A DNA stretch of 23,535 bases from Pseudomonadota bacterium (lineage in GTDB: Bacteria; Pseudomonadota; Alphaproteobacteria; Azospirillales; Azospirillaceae). The position numbers were made by a program, and so were the translations under genes. The stretch lies in the NCBI GenBank assembly GCA_023413605.1, contig JAEZPL010000708.1:1-23535 (forward strand), written 5' to 3'. Under the pieces are notes generated by a model. It was not told the DNA's origin. It did no database searches and worked only from the letters and a program-made list of their open reading frames with translations. This document shows, piece by piece, positions 6,987 through 13,869 of the stretch (position 1 is its first letter; each line of letters begins with the position of its first letter).

Positions 6987-7925
6987 TTACGCAACGACGG
7001 CCGCCGCGTCCGCTTTTTCCTGGAGGACATGCAGCCCTTCACTCCGGAGAGCGGCATCGATGGCGGTCAGAAGCGCATCCCGGTAAGCCGCTTCCTCCGC
7101 ATAGCTCGGCACCCAGTAGCGGACGGCGTATTCGATCCCCCCAAGCGTGTAGGTCACCGCCAGAACGTCGGGGTCCTGGCCCGTCAGGTTCCGATGGGCG
7201 CTCTGCGCCGCCGCGAGCAAAACACGCTTCGCCTCCGCGACCGGCAGGGAATGGGACAGGCAGATCCGCAGCTGGTCCCGGTACTGTCGCTTCGGGGCGC
7301 TGTAGTTGACCAGCTGCCGTTGTGCAATGCGGCTGTTCGGCAGGATGACGTGGGTTTGGTTGCGCGTCAGGAGACGCGTTGTCCTCCAGTTGATGTCGAC
7401 AACCACGCCGCTGACATCATTGTCGATTTTGAGCCAATCGCCGATGCGGTATGAGCGTTCCAGCCCCAGGGCCATGCCAAGAACGACATCGGCGATGACG
7501 TTTCTCAACGCGAAACCGAGAATCGCGATGACGACACCGGAGGAGGCGATGGATCCGGCGACCGCCCCATCCCACGCCAACGCGATGGTGCCCATGAGCG
7601 CGATCAGGAAGAACGCAACATTCACGGACTCCCGAAGGAGCTTCGGCAGGCGATGCCGTCCCCGGTTGGTGCTTTCCAGGAACAGCATGACAAGGCGGGC
7701 GGTCAGCCACGCGACGGAAAAGCAGCTGGCGCCCCCCAGGACGATGGCCGCCATCGCCGCCACGCTTTCGGGAGGCGCGCCTGCAACCTGAAAAAGCCAG
7801 GGATGCCCGATAAGCAGCGACAGGCTGACGGTGACCATGGCCATCGGCCAGCACAGGCGCGTGATCATGGACGCGAATGATGCGAGTTGAGCACGGATCG
7901 CCTGCAACGCCGATGTTCCCGCCAT
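6987..7925 (-). CDS. mscS: MscS-family small-conductance mechanosensitive channel
   Basis: MscS-type channels open under membrane tension and release solutes on hypo-osmotic shock. The 312-residue product has four hydrophobic segments before residue 155. The pore-lining and beta-domain signature GFALRNVIADVVLGMALGLERSYRIGDWLKI is seen in two adjoining pieces near residues 135-168, followed by GVVVDINWRTTRLLTRNQTHVILPNSRI, the standard MscS middle domain. The C-terminal alpha/beta domain is complete (VRYWVPSYAEEAAYRDALLTAI). It lies 27 bases after the rnk gene on the same strand, so it is probably the last gene of a speH-rnk-mscS transcript. No good Shine-Dalgarno sequence precedes the ATG at 7925, so the exact start is less sure than the family. 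Confidence 0.9.
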   Translation of the reverse strand: MAGTSALQAIRAQLASFASMITRLCWPMAMVTVSLSLLIGHPWLFQVAGAPPESVAAMAAIVLGGASCFSVAWLTARLVMLFLESTNRGRHRLPKLLRESVNVAFFLIALMGTIALAWDGAVAGSIASSGVVIAILGFALRNVIADVVLGMALGLERSYRIGDWLKIDNDVSGVVVDINWRTTRLLTRNQTHVILPNSRIAQRQLVNYSAPKRQYRDQLRICLSHSLPVAEAKRVLLAAAQSAHRNLTGQDPDVLAVTYTLGGIEYAVRYWVPSYAEEAAYRDALLTAIDAALRSEGLHVLQEKADAAAVVA

Positions 7926-7952
7926 GAACGACCAAGATGTGGCCCGGAGGCT

Positions 7953-8390
7953 TTACGACACACGCTTTCGCATGGCGGCTTCCGGCTGATAGGCGATGTC
8001 GTGCACGCACACGTGCATGTGCGCCCCATCCGGCCGCCGGTAATGGAAGCAGCTGCCGATGCGAAGACCGATCAACGCGGCGCCCAGCGGCGTGGTGACC
8101 GACACGCAGTAGCCGTTGGGCGTGTAGCGCTCGGGATACACCAGCACACGGGATTCCAGCTCCGCGCCGTGATTGGAGCGGAACACCACTCGGGAATTCA
8201 TGGTCACGACATCCGGCGGAATGTCATTGGCCGGGCAGACGGTCGCCCTTTTGACCTCTGTCTCCAGCAGGTCCGACACGGGGTGATACAGCGCAGCGGC
8301 CCTTTCCACCAATCTCTTCAACCGGCCCCAGTCGCGATCGGTCATGAGGACCGGCGGAAGCACCAGACCTTCGTTGCAAACCTTGGACAT
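7953..8390 (-). CDS. rnk: Rnk, nucleoside diphosphate kinase regulator
   Basis: The 145-residue product matches Rnk closely: LETEVKRATVCPANDIPPDVVTMNSRVVFR, in two pieces, is the conserved centre, followed by ESRVLVYPERY, SVTTPLGAALIGLRIGS and the terminal YQPEAA. Rnk binds RNA polymerase through its Gre-like C-terminal domain and affects nucleotide pools and stress responses. The open frame continues upstream to 8591, but GGGAG followed by six bases points to the ATG at 8390; an ATG two codons earlier (8396) sits directly against GGGAG and is less likely. It lies 73 bases after speH and 27 before mscS, all on the minus strand. The gap to speH holds a GC-rich imperfect hairpin without a T-run. 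Confidence 0.9.
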   Translation of the reverse strand: MSKVCNEGLVLPPVLMTDRDWGRLKRLVERAAALYHPVSDLLETEVKRATVCPANDIPPDVVTMNSRVVFRSNHGAELESRVLVYPERYTPNGYCVSVTTPLGAALIGLRIGSCFHYRRPDGAHMHVCVHDIAYQPEAAMRKRVS

Positions 8391-8463
8391 GACCATCTCC
8401 CATGTTGACGCTGGCGCTGCGGAGCGGGGCAGGCCGGCTTGTCCCAGACCGGCCCGCCGTTGC

Positions 8464-8976
8464 TCATTTCTCTGATTCACCTCGAAGCAGTTCGTCGCAT
8501 GTCGTGCAGGAGGGGGTGAATGCGCGCTCCAGGACCGGAATGGCCTTCGCGGGTTCGGCATCGCCGCACATGAAGACGTCGAGCGCGGCATAGCCCCGCT
8601 CCGGCCAGGTGTGAATCGAGATGTGGGATTCCGCCAGGACGGCGACGCCCGAGATTCCTCCGTTCGGCGTGAAATGATGCAGATGGATGTGCAGCAGGGT
8701 CGCCCCGGCCACGCGCACCGCCTCGATCAGTGTTTCACGCACATGGTTCAGGTCATCAAGACGGTCCGCACCCCACAGGTCGATGATCAGGTGCGTTCCG
8801 GCGAACACCTTTCCATCGCGCGCTATGAAGTGGTCCTTACGGTCCTCCGCGTCCTTGACGTCCGCCCAGGGGCCCGTCGTGATGTTGACCGGGTCGGGCC
8901 TCGAACCCTCGCCCCGAACGCTCCCGGATGCCGTTGCAAGGTCCGTTTCCGGTCGGGTGAGAGCAGCGGATTTCAC
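8464..8976 (-). CDS. speH: S-adenosylmethionine decarboxylase proenzyme (SpeH/SpeD type)
   Basis: AdoMet decarboxylase supplies the aminopropyl donor for spermidine. It self-cleaves at Glu-Ser to form a pyruvoyl group. The site is AESHISIHTWPERGYAALDVF, in one block, with E116-S117 counted from my start; HLIIDLWGA and the C-terminal CxxC-like SCTTC also fit the prokaryotic class. The start is not ATG. AGGAG at 8991-8987 (minus strand) points to GTG at 8976 or TTG at 8979, adjacent codons in frame; an ATG at 9024 lacks a ribosome binding site. With the GTG start the protein is 170 residues with an unconserved leader of about 58. A three-codon ORF (ATG AAT TGG TGA) ends by overlapping the GTG, described as a finding. 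It is the first clear enzyme gene of the minus-strand group with rnk and mscS. Confidence 0.9.
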   Translation of the reverse strand: MKSAALTRPETDLATASGSVRGEGSRPDPVNITTGPWADVKDAEDRKDHFIARDGKVFAGTHLIIDLWGADRLDDLNHVRETLIEAVRVAGATLLHIHLHHFTPNGGISGVAVLAESHISIHTWPERGYAALDVFMCGDAEPAKAIPVLERAFTPSCTTCDELLRGESEK

Positions 8977-9085
8977 CAATTCATTTCTCCTGTCGATCGT
9001 TTTCTCCTTGCGTGGGCAAGGCATGCTGGGGGTCGGAAAATTCGAAAGGCGCGGATCGCCCGGAAGGTGGTTGCGGCGGCCGCCG

Positions 9086-9244
9086 TCAGGCGACCGGCGG
9101 CAAAGGCTTGTCGTCGTCCGGTGGCCTAGGTCCGGGATCATTCGGCCGTTGGGTCCTCGGCCGGAAGGGCACAACCCGCGCTTCGCGGTTCCGGTCACCG
9201 TCCTGTTGGTTCGACGGTGGTGGCCTTTCACGGTCCGTGGCCAT
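9086..9244 (-). CDS. small proline/arginine-rich protein, 52 residues
   Basis: A 53-codon frame starts MATDRERPPPSNQQDGD, continues REARVVPFRPRTQRPNDPG and ends PDDDKPLPPVA. It is preceded by a strong Shine-Dalgarno sequence, GGAGGA six bases before the ATG (TTTGGAGGAAAGCCAATG). Third codon positions are mostly G or C. The VVPFRPR core followed by a proline-rich stretch resembles the N-termini of small alphaproteobacterial hypothetical proteins; in some of those, as I recall them, a membrane helix follows, which is absent here. It lies 107 bases upstream of speH on the same strand, so it may lead that operon. No function can be stated; composition suggests a disordered protein. Confidence 0.6.
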   Translation of the reverse strand: MATDRERPPPSNQQDGDRNREARVVPFRPRTQRPNDPGPRPPDDDKPLPPVA

Positions 9245-9710
9245 TGGCTTTCCTCCAAAGTCCATGCACCGCAGCCGACGGATCGGCTGCGGGGAAAATC
9301 ATCGGGGATCGCCGGCGTCATGGGGGAACGCGGCTTCAACCCCGGCTACAGCAGATTTTGTTGGATTTGTATGGCCCCAGATGGATCAGGTGCGCTGCTA
9401 CGCGTCCGAATCCGGGGCGAACGTGCCTGCGTGCACGCGGCCTGCACGCAAAGAGAGTCGGATCTGAAGGGCAGCGTTCATCATGGTGCCCATAAAGATG
9501 GCAACCATTCCCTGAAATTTCAAGGTTCAGGTGACGCTGGCGGCTCGACGAGCCCTGCGTGAAGGGTTTGCGACGGGGATCGACGCGGGCGGTCCGCGAC
9601 GGGGCGGCCGCCATTTTCAACGTTGGAGGTTGCCGGTCCCGCATCGCAACCGCATTATGTAGGGAGACGCAACAAACACGGAGCGCCCCCGGCGTTTGGC
9701 CGGGGACACC
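9245..9710. other. intergenic region with three small hairpins, no clear gene
   Basis: This stretch must hold the promoter for the minus-strand small ORF-speH group and probably one for the plus-strand CorC side. I see three inverted repeats: CCGCAGCCGA/TCGGCTGCGG (9269-9292, loop CGGA), TGCGTGCA/TGCACGCA (9428-9450) and CCCCGGC/GCCGGGG (9687-9705). The first lies in the likely 5' leader of the minus-strand small ORF. I could not identify convincing promoter boxes. ORFs here have no family features or ribosome binding sites. Confidence 0.4.
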
Positions 9711-10019
9711 ATGAACGACTTTTCAAGCGGCCCTCGCTGGCCGCAGGGTGCCCGGGCCATCCGGACGTCCTGCGGCGTCCTTCCTCAGCCCGCATCGGGC
9801 GACATTCCAGATGCAGAATGGCCAGATGCAGAATGGCCAGATACAGACTGGTCGCTGATCGTACCATCGGGCCCAAGGCCGGCTTCCGACCGCGGCAACG
9901 GTAATGCCGCCTTCCGCGGACAGCACGCCGCACGGTCATGGCCGCCGAACCGGCGGTTCCAACGCCGTCGCCGCCCGTCGTCCCTTCCGCCTGGAAACGC
10001 TCATCATGCTGTACTTTGA
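9711..10019 (+). CDS. possible leader ORF overlapping the CorC-type gene
   Basis: A 102-residue frame starts ATG at 9711 just after the CCCCGGC/GCCGGGG hairpin and stops at 10017-10019, overlapping the start of the transporter gene (10006) by 14 bases. It begins MNDFSSGPRWPQGARA, contains an acidic/proline run GDIPDAEWPDAEWPDTDW (about residues 30-47) and later RRFQRRRRPSSLPP. No family is recognised and codon use is only weakly biased, so it may not be made as a protein. Its overlap with a likely divalent-cation transporter and its Asp/Glu/Pro-rich run make a regulatory leader peptide possible. Confidence 0.3.
   Translation: MNDFSSGPRWPQGARAIRTSCGVLPQPASGDIPDAEWPDAEWPDTDWSLIVPSGPRPASDRGNGNAAFRGQHAARSWPPNRRFQRRRRPSSLPPGNAHHAVL
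9807..9851 (+). repeat. tandem repeat, three copies of a 15-bp unit
   Basis: CCAGATGCAGAATGG occurs at 9807-9821 and 9822-9836 identically, then as CCAGATACAGACTGG at 9837-9851 (two differences). The unit length is a multiple of three, so the overlapping frame encodes PDAEW-PDAEW-PDTDW. It lies 155-199 bases upstream of the CorC-type start codon. It could be coding, or a set of direct binding sites 15 bp apart. Confidence 0.85.
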
Positions 10020-11316
10020 GATTGGCATCGTCGTCGCGCTGACGATTCTGAACGGCGTGTTCTCGATGTCCGAACTCGCCGTCGTCTCGTCGCGCAAGGC
10101 GCGGCTCCAGGCCATGGCCGACGGCGGCAACCGCGGCGCACGCGCCGCCCTGCGGCTGATCGATGACCCCGGCCGCTTTCTCAGCACGGTGCAGATCGGC
10201 ATCACGCTGGTGGGCGTGGTGGCGGGCGCCTACGGCGGTGCCACGCTCGGCGACCGGTTCGGGGGCTGGCTCGACACCATCCCGTCCTTGGCCGGCTATG
10301 GGCAGGTGATCGGTGTTTCGACGGTGCTGGTGTGCATCACCTACCTGTCCATCGTGCTTGGGGAACTCATCCCCAAGCGGATCGCGCTGAAGAGTCCGGA
10401 GCGCGTCGCGTCCCTCGTGGCTCCCCTGATGCGCATGCTGTCGCGCATCGCCGCCCCCATGGTCTGGCTGCTCGGCGCCTCGACCGACCTCGTGCTCCGC
10501 CTGCTTGGCCTGCATGGCGAGCGCGAGGAAACCGTCACCGAGGAAGAAGTGCGCTCGATGATCTCCGAAGGCACGCAGGCGGGGGTCTTCGCCCCGGCGG
10601 AGAAGGAGATGATCGACGGCGTGCTGCGGCTTGCCGACCGCAGCGTGCGGTCCATCATGACGCCGCGCCCGGACGTCATCTGGCTCGACCTCGGCGACCC
10701 GCAGGATCTTCTGCTCGCCGAGATCAAGTCCGGATCCCACTCGCGCTATCCGGTTTGCCGCGGCGAACTGGACGAGCTGGTCGGCGTGGTGCACACCCGC
10801 GATCTGCTCGACGAGGCGGTCCATGGACGTCCGTTCGACCTGTTGGCGAGCGCCGCCAAGCCGTTGGTCGTGCACGACGGCACGCCCATTCTGAAGCTGC
10901 TGGATCTCATGAAGGCGTCCGGCCACCATCTTGCCGTGGTGGTGGACGAGTATGGCAGCATCGAAGGGGTCGTCACGCTCACCGACATTTTGGAGACCAT
11001 CGCCGGCGACCTGCCGGAAGCCGGGGAGGTGGTGGAGCATGCCGCGGTCCGGCGGGATGACGGGTCGTGGCTCGTGGAAGGCTGGATGCCGGTGGACGAG
11101 TTCGAGGACACCGTCGGTTTGCGCGGGCTGCGCGGGACCGGCGACTTCCATACGGTGGCCGGTCTGGTGCTCCATCATCTGGGTCATGTGCCGGAGGCCG
11201 GAGAGGCGTTCGAATGGGGGGGCGTCCGGGTGGAGGTCGTGGACATGGACGGCCGCCGCATCGACAAGGTGCTGGTCGTTCCCCGCCAGAATCATTCGGT
11301 CGCGGCCGATGAATAA
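10006..11316 (+). CDS. CNNM/CorC-type divalent cation transporter (UPF0053, hemolysin-like)
   Basis: This 436-residue inner-membrane protein belongs to the CNNM/CorC family linked to magnesium and cobalt export. Domains in order: N-terminal DUF21/CNNM membrane domain (residues 1-185) with FSMSELAVVSSRKARLQ and the conserved GITLVGVVAGAYGGATLG and GELIPKRIAL segments; a CBS pair (about 205-335; SIMTPRPDVIWLD, HTRDLLDEA, VVVDEYGSIEGVVTLTDILE); and a C-terminal CorC_HlyC domain (FHTVAGLVLHHLG ... VEVVDMDGRRIDKVLV). CBS pairs in this family bind ATP-Mg. I chose the ATG at 10006, which gives the family-normal start immediately before the first membrane helix; an in-frame ATG at 9904 would add 34 unconserved residues. 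It overlaps the end of the possible leader ORF. TerC lies downstream on the same strand, but an opposing gene stands between. Confidence 0.92.
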   Translation: MLYFEIGIVVALTILNGVFSMSELAVVSSRKARLQAMADGGNRGARAALRLIDDPGRFLSTVQIGITLVGVVAGAYGGATLGDRFGGWLDTIPSLAGYGQVIGVSTVLVCITYLSIVLGELIPKRIALKSPERVASLVAPLMRMLSRIAAPMVWLLGASTDLVLRLLGLHGEREETVTEEEVRSMISEGTQAGVFAPAEKEMIDGVLRLADRSVRSIMTPRPDVIWLDLGDPQDLLLAEIKSGSHSRYPVCRGELDELVGVVHTRDLLDEAVHGRPFDLLASAAKPLVVHDGTPILKLLDLMKASGHHLAVVVDEYGSIEGVVTLTDILETIAGDLPEAGEVVEHAAVRRDDGSWLVEGWMPVDEFEDTVGLRGLRGTGDFHTVAGLVLHHLGHVPEAGEAFEWGGVRVEVVDMDGRRIDKVLVVPRQNHSVAADE

Positions 11317-11441
11317 CGACGGCGCCGTTTCGATCCCGGCGTAGCGGGCGGGAAACGCTGTTGGAGACCGGAAGCCGTTCACCGTGGCGCATCAGGCTTC
11401 AAGGCCACGGCCGGCCGCAGGATAAAGCGGGCGCCTGGCCA

Positions 11442-11664
11442 CGGCGGGCTCGGTCGTGCAAGCCCTGTTCATCTGGCCGCTCGCTCCGATCGACGGCGCT
11501 GCGTCGACTGCGTTTGTCCCGGCGTGGAGGACGGCTGCGCCGGGTGTTTGCCAAGCCGGCTCCCGGCCTTCAGACACCCGGTGGCCGGGACATGCGCCGG
11601 CCGAGACGCCGCACCGTGTGCGCGAACGGCCAGATGAACAGGGCTTGCACGACCGAGCCCGCCG
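11442..11664. repeat. 43-bp inverted repeat, one mismatch, 137-bp spacer
   Basis: The left arm 11442-11484 is the reverse complement of 11622-11664 except for one base (38 bp are identical without interruption). The right arm lies inside the minus-strand membrane-protein gene and encodes AGSVVQALFIWPFA. The left arm, read on the plus strand, encodes LATAGSVVQALFIWPLAP within a frame opened by a TAA at 11423, so protein-level likeness may extend a few residues further. It looks like an inverted partial duplication of that gene. No transposase or integrase is visible. The rest of 11317-11569 shows no gene. Confidence 0.9.
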
Positions 11665-11890
11665 CTCCGGTGGTGCAGGCCGCGACGATGCCGGTGTGCG
11701 CGACGCCAAGCAACGCCATCAGGGCCGCTTCCGCGGCGCCGACCGCCACTGCGGCGAGCAGAAGGCGTTGCCGCCGGGCGATGAGGAGCGCCAACACCGC
11801 GATCGCCACCCCCGTGACGGGATTGGCGATGGCGCCGGTGAGCGCGCCGACATGTTCGATGAGGGGGCCGAATGTGTCTTGACGGGTCAT
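11570..11890 (-). CDS. small integral membrane protein, unknown family
   Basis: About 106 residues with three likely membrane segments: ALTGAIANPVTGVAIAVLAL, then LLLAAVAVGAAEAALMALLG, then TGIVAACTTGAAGSVVQALF. A basic C-terminal tail follows (HTVRRLGRRMSRPPGV). The hydrophobic periodicity and positive tail support a real gene, but I recognise no family. I chose the ATG at 11890; an ATG at 11920 adds ten residues, and neither has a clear Shine-Dalgarno sequence. It stands alone between two plus-strand transporter genes. Its C-terminal coding part contains the right arm of the 43-bp inverted repeat. Confidence 0.5.
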   Translation of the reverse strand: MTRQDTFGPLIEHVGALTGAIANPVTGVAIAVLALLIARRQRLLLAAVAVGAAEAALMALLGVAHTGIVAACTTGAAGSVVQALFIWPFAHTVRRLGRRMSRPPGV

Positions 11891-12053
11891 CGCCGGTGCC
11901 GAACTGGAAGCCTCAAGCATATGGGGGCTGGTCGGGCACGTCGCGCATCACCGGTTGGGGGATGTGCGGATGTCTGCCCGCCGGCCCTTGCCGGCCTGAC
12001 TCCTGCCGGCTATGCAATCCGAACCAATCACCCTGACCGAAGGAGACGCGCTG

Positions 12054-12818
12054 ATGGACGGTTTGCTGGCTCTGGCCGCCGATCCCGCCGCCTGGGCCGC
12101 GCTCGCGACGCTGATCGCGATGGAGGTCGTGCTCGGCATCGACAACCTGATCTTCATCTCCATCCTGACCAACAAGCTGCCGGAACACCAGCGCGAGCGG
12201 GCCCGGCGCGTCGGCATCGGCGCGGCCCTGCTGCTCCGGCTCGGGCTCCTGGGCACGGTCGCCGTCATCGTGCAACTGACGGAACCGGTCGTCAGCATCT
12301 TCGGCAAGGGCTTGTCCTGGCGCGACCTGATCCTGATCGCGGGCGGCCTGTTCCTGGTGTGGAAGGCGACCAAGGAAATCCACCACAACGTCGATCCCGA
12401 CCCGGGCCCCGACCTGTTCGACAACAAGGCGCCCACACTGGGATTCGCGGCTGCCATCGGCCAGATTCTGGTCCTCGATCTGGTGTTCTCCATCGACAGC
12501 ATCATCACCGCCGTCGGCATGACGGAGCATGTGGCCATCATGGTGATCGCCGTCCTGGTCACCGTCGCCGTGATGCTGTTCGCAGCGACCCCCCTGGCGA
12601 ACTTCATCCACGCCAACCCGACGGTGGTGATGCTGGCGCTGGGCTTCCTGCTGCTGATCGGCACGACACTGATCGCCGAAGGTTTCGGGGCGCACGTGCC
12701 CAAGGGCTACATCTATGCCGCCATGGCCTTCTCAGCCTTGATCGAGGGGCTTAATCTGATGTCCCGGCGGGCCAGGCGAAAGCGTGAGCGCCCGGCGCCG
12801 TCCAAGGCGCAGGGGTGA
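12054..12818 (+). CDS. TerC-family integral membrane protein
   Basis: This 254-residue protein belongs to the TerC/YgdQ family of membrane proteins linked to metal (manganese, calcium) efflux and tellurite resistance. The two family hallmarks are acidic residues inside membrane helices: IAMEVVLGIDNLIFISILT (E24, D30, N31) and VLDLVFSIDSIITAVGM. About seven hydrophobic segments are visible, with a hydrophilic loop HHNVDPDPGPDLFDNKAP in the middle and a basic tail RRARRKRERPAPSK. AAGGAGA seven bases before the ATG at 12054 decides the start over an in-frame ATG at 12012. The C-terminal CBS/CorC_HlyC domains of longer YgdQ/YoaE-type proteins are absent. Ion specificity cannot be read from sequence. 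Confidence 0.92.
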   Translation: MDGLLALAADPAAWAALATLIAMEVVLGIDNLIFISILTNKLPEHQRERARRVGIGAALLLRLGLLGTVAVIVQLTEPVVSIFGKGLSWRDLILIAGGLFLVWKATKEIHHNVDPDPGPDLFDNKAPTLGFAAAIGQILVLDLVFSIDSIITAVGMTEHVAIMVIAVLVTVAVMLFAATPLANFIHANPTVVMLALGFLLLIGTTLIAEGFGAHVPKGYIYAAMAFSALIEGLNLMSRRARRKRERPAPSKAQG

Positions 12819-12866
12819 TCGGCGGGATGCAGGCCGGGGCCGGCTGAACTGTTTCATGCATCGGAC

Positions 12867-13103
12867 ATGGGGGCGCCTGTGGGGTTGAGCGTTTGGGAAA
12901 TCCTGATCCTGCTGCTGATCGTCGCGATCATCTTCGGGGCGGGCAAGCTGCCGCAGGTCATGGGCGACCTCGGCAAGAGCATCCGGAGATTCAAGGCCGG
13001 ATGGAACGAGGATGACGCACCCAAGGCGACCGCAGGCAACACCCCACACGGCGCCGCAGCGCCTCCGCCCGAGGGCGGCAGGCGCCCGGGAGCCGACGCC
13101 TGA
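12867..13103 (+). CDS. tatA: TatA/TatE-type twin-arginine translocase subunit (orphan)
   Basis: TatA forms the protein-conducting assembly of the twin-arginine system for folded proteins. The 78-residue product has the family layout: a single helix SVWEILILLLIVAIIF, the FG hinge (F23-G24), the amphipathic segment KLPQVMGDLGKSIRRFKAGW, and a polar proline-rich tail. A glutamate at residue 11 replaces the usual polar residue near the helix start. No tatB or tatC is nearby, unlike a standard tat operon, so this is probably an additional paralogue. The ATG at 12867 has no clear Shine-Dalgarno sequence; TTG or GTG codons five to seven residues later are alternatives. It lies 48 bases after terC on the same strand. 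Confidence 0.88.
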   Translation: MGAPVGLSVWEILILLLIVAIIFGAGKLPQVMGDLGKSIRRFKAGWNEDDAPKATAGNTPHGAAAPPPEGGRRPGADA

Positions 13104-13177
13104 GGGCTTCCACGCCCGCGGCGGCGGACCGGTGCCGCCGCGGGCGGGAGCCGCCGCATCGGCGCAAGGAACGGGAG

Positions 13178-13810
13178 ATGTCCGTGTCGCAAATCCCCGG
13201 TGACGGACCCGATCGGCAGACCGATCGGGCGCAGGAGGCTGGGGAGGTCTTCACGGCCGCCTTGAGCAGCGACTTCGCCGAGCGGCATGCCCGTGTGGAC
13301 TGTTTCGTCGCCCGCCACTTCACGGTCGGCGGCAGCCTGGCGCTGCACCGGGAAGCCCTCGGCTGGGACCTGCTCCGCGTGCCGGTCAACCTGTTGCTGT
13401 CCGTGCCCACCGCGGCCCTGAAGGCGGGTGCCGTCGTCGCCCGCCTCCTCGGAGCCGCCTCGCTGGCGCATTGGCTGGACACCCGCGATCTTTTCCTGAA
13501 GACAGCCGTGGCGCGCCGGATCGAGCACCTGATCCGGACGGAGCTTCTCGGCCTGCCCGCCGACCGGAACCAGGGGGGAAGCCCATCCGACGACGCGTTG
13601 TTCGCGGGCGTGGTGGCCGACCCCATCCAGCGGCATCTCGGAGTTCACCAGAGGCGTCTGCACCGCATGCTGGATGTCCTTGAGGCGAACCTGCGCGGGC
13701 CGGCGCGGGAAAGTCTGGCCGTGAAGGACCACTATGTTGCCCGCCTGCTCGATCTGCTCGATCTGCTCGACTACGCGGCCGCGGCGTCCCGCCTCCTGCG
13801 GTCTGGATGA
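13178..13810 (+). CDS. uncharacterised protein, DUF6635-like
   Basis: The 210-residue product contains RHFTVGGSLALHREALGWDL followed by LRVPVNLLLSVPTAALKAGAVVARLLGAASLAHWL, then FLKTAVARRIEHLIRTELLGLP. From memory, this LHRxALGWDLLRxPVN core followed by a TAVAR helix matches the DUF6635 family of proteobacterial proteins of unknown function; that assignment is tentative. One amphipathic or membrane-associated hydrophobic segment (residues 69-95) is seen and no catalytic motif. The C-terminal half has two long helices with an LLDLLDLLDY stretch from a 9-bp repeat. AAGGA about 8 bases before the ATG supports the start at 13178. It follows tatA by 74 bases and precedes a hairpin. Confidence 0.7.
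   Translation: MSVSQIPGDGPDRQTDRAQEAGEVFTAALSSDFAERHARVDCFVARHFTVGGSLALHREALGWDLLRVPVNLLLSVPTAALKAGAVVARLLGAASLAHWLDTRDLFLKTAVARRIEHLIRTELLGLPADRNQGGSPSDDALFAGVVADPIQRHLGVHQRRLHRMLDVLEANLRGPARESLAVKDHYVARLLDLLDLLDYAAAASRLLRSG
13745..13771 (+). repeat. 9-bp tandem repeat inside the DUF6635-like gene
   Basis: CTGCTCGAT occurs twice and then as CTGCTCGAC, encoding LLD-LLD-LLD in frame. It is a candidate slippage site in which copy changes would add or remove three residues without breaking the frame. Confidence 0.85.
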
Positions 13811-13845
13811 GGCTGAACGTGGTTCCTTCATGCCCCCAGGACAGG

Positions 13846-13869
13846 CGCCCCGTTCCGGAAACGGGAGCG
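13846..13869 (+). terminator. possible terminator hairpin after the DUF6635-like gene
   Basis: CGCCCCGTT (13846-13854) pairs with AACGGG-A-GCG (13860-13869) with one bulged A and a five-base loop. It lies 35 bases past the stop codon and before the 205 bases leading to kup. No T-run follows, so the call is weak. The rest of 13811-14074 shows no gene; it should contain the kup promoter, which I could not define. Confidence 0.4.

Noticed and set aside
11891..12053. Possible manganese riboswitch (yybP-ykoY type) before the TerC-family gene.
   Set aside because: I could not find the conserved loops or a matching paired architecture; only short GCCGGC repeats are present.
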